Positions 43,463 through 51,736 of a DNA stretch of 64,000 nt are shown one piece after another. Below the pieces are notes generated by a model. The model was not told where the DNA came from and made no database searches. It was given only the letters and a program-made list of their open reading frames with translations. Numbering within the stretch: position 1 is the first letter of the stretch; the number at the start of each line of letters is the position of its first letter. Origin of the DNA: CALMKX01 sp036274895. GTDB taxonomy: Bacteria; Acidobacteriota; Thermoanaerobaculia; Multivoradales; SZUA-115. The stretch is taken from assembly GCA_036274895.1 (NCBI GenBank), contig DASUEU010000075.1:124001-188000 (forward strand). The letters run 5' to 3'. A program made the position numbers and the translations under genes.

Positions 43463-44691
43463 TGATGGGGGAAACTCAACGGGAGTCCTTTGGAGTGCGG
43501 CGACACGTCGCCGCTTTTCAGCGCTGCAAAGCGGCGACGTGTCGCCGCACTCCAAAGCCGCTCACTTCTTGGAGATCGCTGCTCCTGTTCTTCCTCCTCC
43601 CCCTCCTCGCCTGCCAGCCGCAACCGCCCCAGGTCTCGGCCAGGCTGTCGGTGGCCGAGGCCCTGGCCGGGGACGCCGCCGGCTTCGAGCGAGCCCTGGC
43701 GCCGCGGCCTTTCGTATTCCCGCCGGACCACGGTGCCCACCCTTCCTTCCGCAACGAGTGGTGGTACTTCACCGGCAACCTGGAAGGCCAGGGCCAGCCC
43801 TTCGCCGGCCGGCGCTTCGGCTTCCAGCTCACCTTCTTCCGCACCGGCCTGGCGCCGGGCGATCCGGCTCGACCCTCCGCCTGGGCCACCCACCAGCTGT
43901 GGATGACCCACTTCGCTTTGACGGACGTCGAGAACCGCCGCTTCTGGGCCTTCGAGCGCTTCTCCCGCCAGGCCCTCGATCTCGCCGGTGCCCGTGCCGA
44001 GCCCTTCCGCGTCCACCTCCTCGACTGGCAGGCCACGAGCGAAGGGGGGGAGATCCCGCCGCTGCGGCTCGAAGCCGCCCAGGACGGTGTCGCCATCGAT
44101 TTCCAGCTCGCCCCCGGCAAGCCGATTGTGCTCCACGGGGAGGGGGGCCTCTCCCGCAAGAGCGCCGAAGCCGGCAACGCCTCGTACTACTACTCCCTGC
44201 CCCGCTTGCCGGCTCGCGGCACGGTCACCGTGGCGGGCCGCCAGGTCCCGGTCTCTGGCCTGGCCTGGCTCGACCGCGAGTGGAGCACCAGCGTGCTCGG
44301 CGCCGGACAGACCGGCTGGGATTGGCTCTCCCTCCAGCTCGACGACGGCACCGACCTGATGTTCTTCGAGCTGCGCTCGACCGAGGAGGCCGGCCGGGTG
44401 CGCTCCGGCACCCTGGTGCGGCCGGATGGCACCTCCCGCCCCCTCGACCTCACGCAAGCCCGCTGGACGACCCTCGACACCTGGCAAAGCCCGAAGACCG
44501 GCGTCACCTACCCCGCCCGCATCCGCCTCGAGCTGCCCCGGGAGGGCCTCGACCTCACCATCACCCCGCTCCTCCCCGACCAAGAGCTGAATCTGGCGTT
44601 TCGCTACTGGGAGGGGGCGATCGAAGCGGAGGGCACGCTGGCCAGCTCGGCGGCCCGCGGCCGGGGCTACCTGGAGCTGACGGGGTACTGA
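43462..44691 (+). CDS. Lipocalin-like (AttH/CrtC) lipoprotein
   Basis: 409 residues. Start at 43462, one base overlapping the permease stop; GGGGGAG upstream. The first ~35 residues are encoded by a 70-bp palindromic repeat and read ESFGVRRHVAAFQRCKAATCRR, giving an unusually long basic n-region before the core LLLFFLLPLLACQ (lipobox LLAC, Cys at ~53). The mature domain has FRNEWWYFTGNLEGQ, FGFQLTFFRTGL, HFALTDVENRRFWAFERFSRQA, ASYYYSLPRLPARGTV, LDREWSTSVLGAGQTGWDWLSLQLDDG and LMFFELRS, the CrtC/AttH lipocalin-like pattern. Presumed substrate-handling partner of the ABC system. Confidence 0.9.
   Translation: MMGETQRESFGVRRHVAAFQRCKAATCRRTPKPLTSWRSLLLFFLLPLLACQPQPPQVSARLSVAEALAGDAAGFERALAPRPFVFPPDHGAHPSFRNEWWYFTGNLEGQGQPFAGRRFGFQLTFFRTGLAPGDPARPSAWATHQLWMTHFALTDVENRRFWAFERFSRQALDLAGARAEPFRVHLLDWQATSEGGEIPPLRLEAAQDGVAIDFQLAPGKPIVLHGEGGLSRKSAEAGNASYYYSLPRLPARGTVTVAGRQVPVSGLAWLDREWSTSVLGAGQTGWDWLSLQLDDGTDLMFFELRSTEEAGRVRSGTLVRPDGTSRPLDLTQARWTTLDTWQSPKTGVTYPARIRLELPREGLDLTITPLLPDQELNLAFRYWEGAIEAEGTLASSAARGRGYLELTGY
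43488..43557. repeat. Palindromic repeat family C inside the lipoprotein gene
   Basis: Perfect 30-bp inverted arms (43488-43517 and 43528-43557) around a 10-nt centre. The arm begins CTTTGGAGTGCGGCGACACG, and each arm holds its own inner hairpin (GCGGCGA-N4-TCGCCGC). It lies wholly within the first codons of the lipoprotein gene and keeps its frame open. Translations of it in other frames (ECGDTSPL...RRRVAALQ) are familiar from many high-GC genomes. Confidence 0.9.
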
Positions 44692-44765
44692 CGGGGCCTT
44701 GCCCGGCCTGGATTCCCAGCCCCCCCACCACCGCAAAGCCTCCTCCTGCTACGCTCCCCGCCACC

Positions 44766-46874
44766 GTGAAGCTCCCCCGCCCCGGCTCGCTGGCGCCCGG
44801 CCCCGTGGCCCTCGGCCTGCTCGCGATCTCGGTCGCCCTTTGGCTCGCCTCGGCCGGCGGGCTCGGTGTGCCTCGGCGGCTTTCCCAGCTGGTGGTGGTA
44901 GCCACAGTGCTCGCCGCGCTCGGTTTCCTGGCCCAGGCCATCGGCAGGCTCTGGCGCGGGGAGTGGCTGGAGGGCCCGGAGGGCCGTTGGCTGCTCGGCG
45001 TGCTGGCGCTGGCCGGCCTGACCTACGGTCTGGGGCTCGGCCACGAGATCGGCCTCCTGTCGTTTGCCGACGAGGGGATCTTCCGCGCTCAGGCCGAGCG
45101 CATCAACCGCGGCCAGCTGCTCAAGGGCTGGTTCATCTACCCGCACCTGCTCTTCTACCTCGACGCCTTCGGCCTCTGGTTGGGGGGCCTCTTTCGGGGG
45201 CCGGTCGACGCCGTCGCCCGCGGCGTCTACGGCCTCACCGATCCCTTGTTGGTCAACGCCCTCATCACCCGCTGGGTCACCGGCGCCCTGGGTGCTGCCA
45301 CGGTGGTACCGGCCTTCCTGCTCGGCCGGCGGCTCGGGGGCTCGGTGGCGGCTGTGCTCGCCGGCGGGCTGGTGGCCCTCTCGCCCCTCTACCTCGAGAT
45401 CGCACACCTCAACCTCTCGGACGTGCCGGCCGGCTTCTTCGCCACCATGACCGTGTGGGCCGCCGCCCGTCTCCTCGACGGTGAGTCGACCCGCGGCTAC
45501 GTCCTCGCCGGCCTCTGTGCCGGCCTGGCGGCCGGCAGCAAGTACCCAGCCGGAGTCTCGGCCCTGGCGATCTTCGCCGTCTGGCTGCGCGCCCGCCTGC
45601 CGGCGCACCAGCCGGCCGCGGGCTCGGCGACCGGCCGTCCCTGGGGCCTGCCGGTGGCCGCCGGGGCGGCGATCGCCGCCTTCGTCACCACCACGCCCAG
45701 CCTGCTCGCTTTCCCGCAGGCGGTGCTGGGTGGCGGCGCCGACCCGCTCTTCGGCGTGCGGCTCTACAACGACCAGGGTTGGGTGGGGGTGGCCCACGCC
45801 AGCAACCTGGCCTTCTATGGCAAGGAGATCCTCCGCGGCCTGGGCCTGGGGGCTCTGGTCGCCGGCCTGGGCGGGCTCGGCGTGATGGCCTTCGATCGCG
45901 CCGAGCGCCCCCGCTTCGCCCGCCTGGCCTGGGCCATGGCCTTCCCCCTCGCCTTCGGCCTCCTGCTGCTGGGGATGAAGCTCGCCGTCCGCCGCAACCT
46001 GATGCCGATCCTGCCTGCCATGGCCATGGCCCTGGCCGTGGGAGCGGCCGTGCTCTGGCGGCGGGCCGGGAGCCTGACTCCCCGCTGGCGAGCCCTGGCC
46101 CGGGCCGCCCTAGCGTTGGCCGTGCTGGTGCCGCCGGCGGTCACCGCCACGGGGTTGCTGGTGCGCTGGAGCTTCCCCACCACCCGCCAGCAGGCCGTGG
46201 CTTGGATCGGCCAGCACTTTCCGCCTGGCGCCTACGTGATCCGCGAGGATTATTCTCCCGACCTGGGGCCGCCGCTGCGCTACTTCCAGCGCCGGCCGCG
46301 AATGGCGATCCGCATCCCCCCGGCCGAGATGGTGGACCCTAAGCACGATTACCTGATCGTCGCCAGCGAGGCCTACGGCCGCTTCCTGCGGCCGGACCGC
46401 GAAGGAGATCCCCAGGTCGCCGACCCGGCCCGCCGCTACCGGGAGCTCTTCGCCCGCTACCCCGAGGTGGCGCGCTTCGAGCCCGACCGCCTGCACGGCG
46501 GGCCGGAGGTGCGGATCTTCCAGCTCGATCCGGAAACCCCCACCTTCGCCCCGGCCGTCCGGTTCGGCGCCGAGGACGCCTGGCCCGCGACCGATGCCAT
46601 GCGGCCGGAGGGAGCGACCGAGGTGGTGTTCAGCGAGGACGGCTCGTGGGCGATGTTCAAGAGCCACTTGGCGGCGGGAAGCTACGGGGTAACGCTCGTG
46701 GCCGACGCGGCGGGCGAGCTGGCCATCCGCACCCGCGAGGACGGCGAGCTGGCCCGCCTGCCGATCGGCCCCGACGCTCCGGCCCGGGTCGAGCTGCCCC
46801 GGGCGGCCAAGTACTTCTTCTACCTCTCGCTGCCTCCCGGGAGCCGGCTCGAGGGCCTGGAGCTCGCCCCTTAG
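44766..46874 (+). CDS. GT39-type membrane glycosyltransferase-like protein
   Basis: 702 residues from GTG. About eleven membrane segments in the first ~450 residues. FADEGIFRAQAERINRGQL early in loop 1 carries the acidic pair of the GT-C/PMT fold, and LSPLYLEIAHLNLSDVPAGFFATMTVWAAARL follows, as in ArnT/PMT enzymes using polyprenyl-linked sugars. The C-terminal ~250 residues are soluble (YVIREDYSPDLGPPLRYFQ, periplasmic; beta-rich end). It starts 74 nt after the lipoprotein gene and meets the ELWxxDGT gene 2 nt away at the 3' end. Confidence 0.87.
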   Translation: MKLPRPGSLAPGPVALGLLAISVALWLASAGGLGVPRRLSQLVVVATVLAALGFLAQAIGRLWRGEWLEGPEGRWLLGVLALAGLTYGLGLGHEIGLLSFADEGIFRAQAERINRGQLLKGWFIYPHLLFYLDAFGLWLGGLFRGPVDAVARGVYGLTDPLLVNALITRWVTGALGAATVVPAFLLGRRLGGSVAAVLAGGLVALSPLYLEIAHLNLSDVPAGFFATMTVWAAARLLDGESTRGYVLAGLCAGLAAGSKYPAGVSALAIFAVWLRARLPAHQPAAGSATGRPWGLPVAAGAAIAAFVTTTPSLLAFPQAVLGGGADPLFGVRLYNDQGWVGVAHASNLAFYGKEILRGLGLGALVAGLGGLGVMAFDRAERPRFARLAWAMAFPLAFGLLLLGMKLAVRRNLMPILPAMAMALAVGAAVLWRRAGSLTPRWRALARAALALAVLVPPAVTATGLLVRWSFPTTRQQAVAWIGQHFPPGAYVIREDYSPDLGPPLRYFQRRPRMAIRIPPAEMVDPKHDYLIVASEAYGRFLRPDREGDPQVADPARRYRELFARYPEVARFEPDRLHGGPEVRIFQLDPETPTFAPAVRFGAEDAWPATDAMRPEGATEVVFSEDGSWAMFKSHLAAGSYGVTLVADAAGELAIRTREDGELARLPIGPDAPARVELPRAAKYFFYLSLPPGSRLEGLELAP

Positions 46875-46876
46875 CC

Positions 46877-49800
46877 TCAGAACAGGTCCAGGCTCTGGAA
46901 GCTCGCGATGCCTCCGCCCAGCGGCTGGAGCACCCGAACCTCGCCCGTGGCGGTGTCCGTCACGGTGAGGCGGATCTGTCGGTGGGTGAGGCTGGTGACG
47001 AACAGCCACTGGTGGCCGTTGACCGCCCGGCCGTCCAGCAGCTTGGCCGCCACCTCGACGTGACGGTCGCTCTCGAAGGCGAAGTACCCCGCCAGGTCGC
47101 TGTGAGCGAAAGCGCGGGCCGGGTGCTCGGCACCTTGCTCATCTCGCCAGGAGAGCTCGAGGGCGAAGCGATTGCCGGCAAAGCAGACCCGCGTCGGCGA
47201 GGCGATGCAAGCCGCGGTGGCGGCCGTGGGCGGCGCCGGCGGGAGCGTCACCGCTGCCGGCCCGGCCGTCGGGATCAGGGCACCGTCCACGAAGGCACCC
47301 AGGGGGCCGAGCTGCTCCGGGTAGCGCCGGGCCTCGCCGGTGAGCACGTCGGTCACGGTCAGGGCGGCGTAGGCGTCGGTCAGCGGGCCGTAGAAGAGCC
47401 AGAAGGCGTCGTTGACGGCGCGACCGTCCACCAGCTTGACCACCGCCTCGGGGTTGGCCGGGTCGTAGAAGGCGAAGGCCCCCGAGTCCGAGCTCCAGGG
47501 CAGGGCCAGGGCGTCCCCCCGCTCCCCCGGCCCGTCCTGCCAGAACAGCTCCGCCCGGAAGCGCCCCTCGCCCAGGCAGAGGGCACGAGGTCCCGGCCGG
47601 CAGGGGGCCTCGAGAGCATTGAGGTCCAGGCTCCAAAGTTCCCGGCCGTGGAGGCCGTCGTCGGCCGTGAAGTAGAGCTGCGTGGAAGTCGAGGCGAAGG
47701 AGTAGGGCTGGGAGGAGGCCGGGCCGGGGAAGAGATCCTGCACCCGGCGGGTGCCCGCCGCCGTGCCGTCCGACATGGACAGCTCGAGGTCCATCTCCTC
47801 GTAGCCCAGGCTGCGCCCGGCGAGGAAGAACAGCCGGCCGCCGGCCGCCACCATCTGCTCGCCGCTGCGCCAGCCGCCGATCGTGGTGACCGGGCCGGTG
47901 CCCGCGGCGGTGCCGTCGCTGAGCCACAGCTGGGCGGTGCCGTCCTCCGCCAGGACCCGGAAGGCCAGGCGGTCGCCGAAGGCCGTGAGCCCTTCCGCGC
48001 GAGGGGGCCCCAAGGAGGCCACGAGGGACGTGCCCTCCGGCGTGCCGTCGGTCCGGGCCAGAAGCCACTGGCTCGCCACCGGGTCGTAGGCGAAGGCCAG
48101 GAACCAGACCTCGCCCTGCCAGGCCACCAGCTCTCCGGGCTGGTCGAGGCCCGGGCCGACCAGAGAGCTCAAGGCGAAAGTGCCGGCCGCCGTGCCGTCG
48201 CTCACCCACAACCCACCCGGGCAGTGGAACAAGACCCGCTCGCCGGCCGCCGTGAAGTCGAGCCCGTAGACACCGGGAAAGCGCTCCTCGAAGTGCGTGA
48301 GCTGGCGGGTTCCGGCAACGGTGCCGTCGCTGGTCCACACCTCGTAGCCCTCGGTCTCGTCGAAACCCCAGAAGTAGAGGGCGGAGCCCACGGAGGCCAG
48401 CTCCTCGATGCGGAAGCCCTCGGGCAAGACGTCGTGGAGCCGGCTCCCCGCGCTCGTTCCATCGGTGCTCCACAGACGCATGGTGCGGCCCGTCCCGCTG
48501 CTCTGGAACCGCCCGAAGAAGATCCTCCCTCCCAGCTCGACCAGCGCGGTCTCGGAGCGCAGGTCCACCCCGTCCGCATCCCGCAGCGTCGCCGTGCCCG
48601 CCGCAGTGCCATCGCTCACCTGGAGGGACTCGAAGTTGACGAAGCCCAGCCCTCCGACCGCCGCGACCGGCGGCGGCTGGAAGGAGAACACGGTGCAGCC
48701 CGGCTCGGCGCGCGTCGCCAGACGTTGCGTCGTCTCAGCCGTCCCCCGAGTGCTCCAGGCCACCAGGTGGTCCCGCTCACAGCTGGCGAAGAGCAGAATC
48801 TCACCGAAGGGAGTGAGGGCCTCGGGCTCCGAGCCCGGTTCCCCACCCGTGGCGAGGTCCCGCAGCAGCCGCGCGCCACCGCCGTCGGGGTCCACCAGCC
48901 AGGGCTCGAGGCCATGGCGGCCGTCGTTGGCGGAAAGCATGAGGAAGCTCCCGAGGTGCCCGAGGTTCGCCACGACTTCGCCCGGGAAGAAGCTGAAGGG
49001 GTTGTCCGGAGCGAAGTCGGTGAGCCGACGGGTGCCGGCCGGGGTGCCGTCCGACCGCCAGAGCTCGGCGGCGTGCTGCGCATCGCGACCGACGAAGTAG
49101 AGATCCCCATCGAGTATCGCCAGGGGAACTCCGAATGGGCAGCCGCCGGAGCAGACCTCCGCCACCCGCGAGGTTCCGGCCGCCGTCCCGTCTGTGACCC
49201 AAAGCTCGACGCGATCCTCTTGGGGACCGCGGTGGAGGGTGAAGAAGATCCGCCCATCGAGCTCGACCGCCGCTGGCTGGGAATACCTCGGACCGAAGGT
49301 ACAAGACTCCGCGTACAGCTCTCGCAAGGATGCCGTGTTGCTGCGCGAGCCCTCGGAGAGCCACAGCTGGCAGCTGGTGAAGGTGGAAACCCCGAGGAGC
49401 AGTTGGCGTCCGAGGGGCGCCACCACGCTGAACCAGCTGAACGAGGAGAAGTCGGTGAGCAGGGGCCGGGTACCCCGGTCCGAGCCGTTCGACACCCAGA
49501 GTCCGTGCGGCCCGAGGATGAAGACCCGATCTCCCGCTACGGTCAGCTGGCCGGTATCAAAGGGCCCCGACTCCGGGTAGGCGGCGAGCATCCGGGTGCC
49601 GGCGTGGGTTCCATCCGAGACGTACAGCCGATAGGGCGCATCGGCCGCCTCGGCCCCGAAGAAGAAGAGTCTGCGACCGGTCTCGACCGACCTGTCGATC
49701 AGCCCGAGGCCAGGGTAGAAATCGGTCCACTCCCGGGTGCCGGCGGCCGTGCCGTCGCTGCGCCAAGCCTGGAAGTCGTAGTAGAAGACGTGGCCGGTGC

Positions 49801-50398
49801 TCGCGTGACGGCGAGCGGTGGTGAAGTAGAGCCTCCCCAGCCGGCTGACCATCCCCGCCACCACCCCAGCCTCGGCCGGCAGGGCAGCCACCTGCCGGGT
49901 GCCCGGTTCGGTGCCGTCGGTTCGCCACAGCTCCCAGCCGGTGGAACCCTGTCGGAAGAAGTACAGCCCTGCCCCCAGCGTTGCCGTGAAGGGAGGGTAG
50001 TCCTCTTCGTGGGGGCCGGCGAGCGCCACGTGGTCGGCCAGGGAGAAGGTGGTTCCCGGAGTCCCCTCGGTGCGCCAGAGCGAGAGGTCGACGCCATTGC
50101 GGTCGAGCCAGAGGTAGGCCGGGCCGAGCTGGCCGACCAGCTGGTAGACCCCCAGCCCGGGGGCCAGGGGCCGAGTGCCCTCGGCCGTGCCGTCGGTCAG
50201 CCAGAGAGGGTCCTGCAGCTCGACGCGGAACAGGAGTTGACGGCCGAAGCTCATCAACGGTTGGGGGCTCGAGCTCTGGTTGGGCCCTTCGAGCACGGCC
50301 AGATCCGCCACCATCGAAGCGACCTCGGCGCCAACGGGCAGAGAGGCGAGCAGGAGCGCGAGGTAGAACAGGGAGGACGAGACCGGCGAGCGCTTCAT
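46877..50398 (-). CDS. Secreted ELWxxDGT-repeat protein
   Basis: 1173 residues from MKRSPVSSSLFYLALLLASLPVGAE (signal peptide). I count 18 ELWxxDGTxxGTxxxxD-type repeats between ~60 and ~930 (e.g. ELWRTDGTEPGTRQ, ELWVTDGTAAGTSR, ELWRSDGTPAGTRR), probably a large beta propeller or solenoid. Two tandem copies of a C-terminal domain follow (CRPGPRALCLGEGRFRAELFW ... VKLVDGRAVNDAFWLFYG and CIASPTRVCFAGNRFALELSW ... AKLLDGRAVNGHQWLFVT), a pair common in Thermoanaerobaculia. The RBS GGGAGG is buried in a perfect hairpin (50404-50426), so translation may be conditional. Function: extracellular, unknown. Confidence 0.93.
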   Translation of the reverse strand: MKRSPVSSSLFYLALLLASLPVGAEVASMVADLAVLEGPNQSSSPQPLMSFGRQLLFRVELQDPLWLTDGTAEGTRPLAPGLGVYQLVGQLGPAYLWLDRNGVDLSLWRTEGTPGTTFSLADHVALAGPHEEDYPPFTATLGAGLYFFRQGSTGWELWRTDGTEPGTRQVAALPAEAGVVAGMVSRLGRLYFTTARRHASTGHVFYYDFQAWRSDGTAAGTREWTDFYPGLGLIDRSVETGRRLFFFGAEAADAPYRLYVSDGTHAGTRMLAAYPESGPFDTGQLTVAGDRVFILGPHGLWVSNGSDRGTRPLLTDFSSFSWFSVVAPLGRQLLLGVSTFTSCQLWLSEGSRSNTASLRELYAESCTFGPRYSQPAAVELDGRIFFTLHRGPQEDRVELWVTDGTAAGTSRVAEVCSGGCPFGVPLAILDGDLYFVGRDAQHAAELWRSDGTPAGTRRLTDFAPDNPFSFFPGEVVANLGHLGSFLMLSANDGRHGLEPWLVDPDGGGARLLRDLATGGEPGSEPEALTPFGEILLFASCERDHLVAWSTRGTAETTQRLATRAEPGCTVFSFQPPPVAAVGGLGFVNFESLQVSDGTAAGTATLRDADGVDLRSETALVELGGRIFFGRFQSSGTGRTMRLWSTDGTSAGSRLHDVLPEGFRIEELASVGSALYFWGFDETEGYEVWTSDGTVAGTRQLTHFEERFPGVYGLDFTAAGERVLFHCPGGLWVSDGTAAGTFALSSLVGPGLDQPGELVAWQGEVWFLAFAYDPVASQWLLARTDGTPEGTSLVASLGPPRAEGLTAFGDRLAFRVLAEDGTAQLWLSDGTAAGTGPVTTIGGWRSGEQMVAAGGRLFFLAGRSLGYEEMDLELSMSDGTAAGTRRVQDLFPGPASSQPYSFASTSTQLYFTADDGLHGRELWSLDLNALEAPCRPGPRALCLGEGRFRAELFWQDGPGERGDALALPWSSDSGAFAFYDPANPEAVVKLVDGRAVNDAFWLFYGPLTDAYAALTVTDVLTGEARRYPEQLGPLGAFVDGALIPTAGPAAVTLPPAPPTAATAACIASPTRVCFAGNRFALELSWRDEQGAEHPARAFAHSDLAGYFAFESDRHVEVAAKLLDGRAVNGHQWLFVTSLTHRQIRLTVTDTATGEVRVLQPLGGGIASFQSLDLF

Positions 50399-50403
50399 GG
50401 CGA

Positions 50404-50426
50404 CCTCCCGGCGTGCCACCGGGAGG
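50404..50426 (-). promoter_or_regulatory. Hairpin that sequesters the RBS of the ELWxxDGT gene
   Basis: On the minus strand CCTCCCGG (50426-50419), a 7-nt loop, CCGGGAGG (50411-50404): a perfect 8-bp stem. The GGGAGG Shine-Dalgarno of the ATG at 50398 forms its 3' arm. The rest of the gap up to 50686 shows only the sulfatase-tail remnant. Confidence 0.55.
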
Positions 50427-50538
50427 CGACACACCTCGACGTGCCCAGTCTGGAGGGAACAGGGGGCCAGAAGAGCCCTGCCGCGAGGTAGGGAGGCGTC
50501 CGCGGGGGACTGGTCTTCAGGCCACCCTCAAGGAGAGC

Positions 50539-50595
50539 CCCGCGAAAACGCGGGATTGCCGATCAGCGGAGGTAACCCAGCGCGTTGAGCTCTGA
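50539..50595 (-). pseudogene. Remnant of a sulfatase-like C-terminus with its terminator
   Basis: Minus strand 50595-50563 reads SELNALGYLR then TGA. The plus-strand bases from 50563 match the true sulfatase end (from 51737, ELKALGYVR stop) at 27 of 31 positions. It is followed by a perfect 6-bp hairpin with a 4-nt loop (50539-50554), as the real gene is by its own hairpin. No longer reading frame leads into it. Confidence 0.4.
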
Positions 50596-50686
50596 GGAGG
50601 CCGAGGAGGGAGCCGCCCGGCCGAGAGGCCCCACGCCGGGCAGCGTGGGACCTCTGGGGGAAGGCGCGAACGGATCGGGGAACCGC

Positions 50687-51538
50687 TTACTCCCGCTGAC
50701 GGGCCGGACGCTCGGCGGCGTCGGGCTCGTTGCCCTCGACAGCCTCAGTGGCCACCACGACGCGGGTGATCACTCGGTTGCCGCCACCGAAGTCGGCCTC
50801 GTAGATGGCCGCGCCGCCGCCCTCGGCCACCCACACCAGCCTGCCCCACTGGGCCGGACCCTCGAAGAGGATCTGGCGCATGGCCGGCGGCATGTCGTCA
50901 CCCAGCCTCTTGACCGTGGTGATGCTGTCGGTGTGGGCGTAGATGGTCTCCAACTGCGCGTAGTCGTGTGAGTTGGGATGCTCGTTCGACGGCGGGCCGT
51001 CTGGATCGTTGGTGTAATCCATGCAGGTGCCGAGATTCCCGTTGTTGAAGTTCTCGTCCTGATGGTCGAGGCCGAAGCAGTGGCCGATTTCCTGGCAGGT
51101 CACCAAGCGCCGCCAGGGGACGGTGTTGTAGGGCGGGTTGTCGTGGTAGGTGTCGTTGAGCTTGACGATGCACTGGGTGATGTGCTCGCCGCCGGTGATC
51201 CAGATCTGCGCCACGCCGAGCCAGCCGGTGTTGCCGTATCTGGCGTTGCAGACCTCCACACGCCCGTCGGTGGGCCGGCAGCTCTTGGGCGCGGTACCGC
51301 CCGCGACGATCGTGGTGTTGAGCACGCTGGACGCGGTCCAGTCTGAAGAGGCCGTCGAGAGCATCGGGTCCCACGTCGCGTTGACGTTGTCACCCAGCTT
51401 GAGCGTGAAGGGGTTGGCGGTACGAGCCCAGTGATACGGACCCCAAGAGTGGCCGGCCTCGGCAACCGAAGGCAGCAGGACCAACGCGAGGGCGACTCCG
51501 AAGGCCAAGGCGAGCGTTCTCCGACAGGCGTTCGACAT
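50687..51538 (-). CDS. Secreted metzincin-like protease with a Gln-variant zinc motif
   Basis: 283 residues, signal peptide to ~29 (RRTLALAFGVALALVLLPSVAEA), AAGGAG about eight bases before the ATG. Matrixin-like order: VAQIWITGGEHITQCIVKLND, then TCQEIGHCFGLDHQDEN (149-162) and the Met-turn CMDYTND (172-178). The consensus HExxHxxGxxH reads QEIGHCFGLDH here, so the first zinc His is Gln149; Glu150, His153 and His159 are kept. From memory this Q form recurs in related proteins. Probably an exported protease, activity unproven. The C-terminal ~60 residues (AIYEADFGGGNRVITRVV) are a small extra domain. Confidence 0.85.
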   Translation of the reverse strand: MSNACRRTLALAFGVALALVLLPSVAEAGHSWGPYHWARTANPFTLKLGDNVNATWDPMLSTASSDWTASSVLNTTIVAGGTAPKSCRPTDGRVEVCNARYGNTGWLGVAQIWITGGEHITQCIVKLNDTYHDNPPYNTVPWRRLVTCQEIGHCFGLDHQDENFNNGNLGTCMDYTNDPDGPPSNEHPNSHDYAQLETIYAHTDSITTVKRLGDDMPPAMRQILFEGPAQWGRLVWVAEGGGAAIYEADFGGGNRVITRVVVATEAVEGNEPDAAERPARQRE

Positions 51539-51630
51539 TCCAAAGCTCCTTTCACGGGACAATGACTCCGCCCCCGGACGAGACAACGCGTCCCTCCGCG
51601 AGCCTGAGCCAGCGTATTGCAGCGGTAGAA

Positions 51631-51659
51631 TTGCTAACTTAGGCACCAGAATAGCACAA
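51631..51659 (-). promoter_or_regulatory. Possible promoter of the metzincin gene
   Basis: Minus strand TTGTGC (51659-51654), 17-nt spacer, TAGCAA (51636-51631) in a locally AT-rich gap. Match to consensus is modest. Confidence 0.25.
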
Positions 51660-51706
51660 GAAACGACCAGAGAGATACCAGGACTTCGCCGTTTGTCCGG
51701 CGCAGC

Positions 51707-51732
51707 GAGAAACCCGCTCTGGCGGGGCTCTC
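51707..51732 (-). terminator. Terminator of the GT4/sulfatase operon
   Basis: Minus strand: GAGA...CCCGC-CAGA-GCGGG...TCTC, with TTTCTC on the 3' side, five bases after the sulfatase stop (51737). Confidence 0.4.
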
Positions 51733-51736
51733 GGGC

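Noticed and set aside
43405..43555. Minus- and plus-strand short frames reading ECGDTSPL...RRRVAALQ at 43.5 kb
   Set aside because: These are translations of palindromic repeat C, which give the same false peptides in many genomes.
46646..50491. Plus-strand 1281-residue frame opposite the ELWxxDGT gene
   Set aside because: Antisense shadow; Glu/Gly/Arg-rich composition without domain, and it runs across the end of the GT39 gene.
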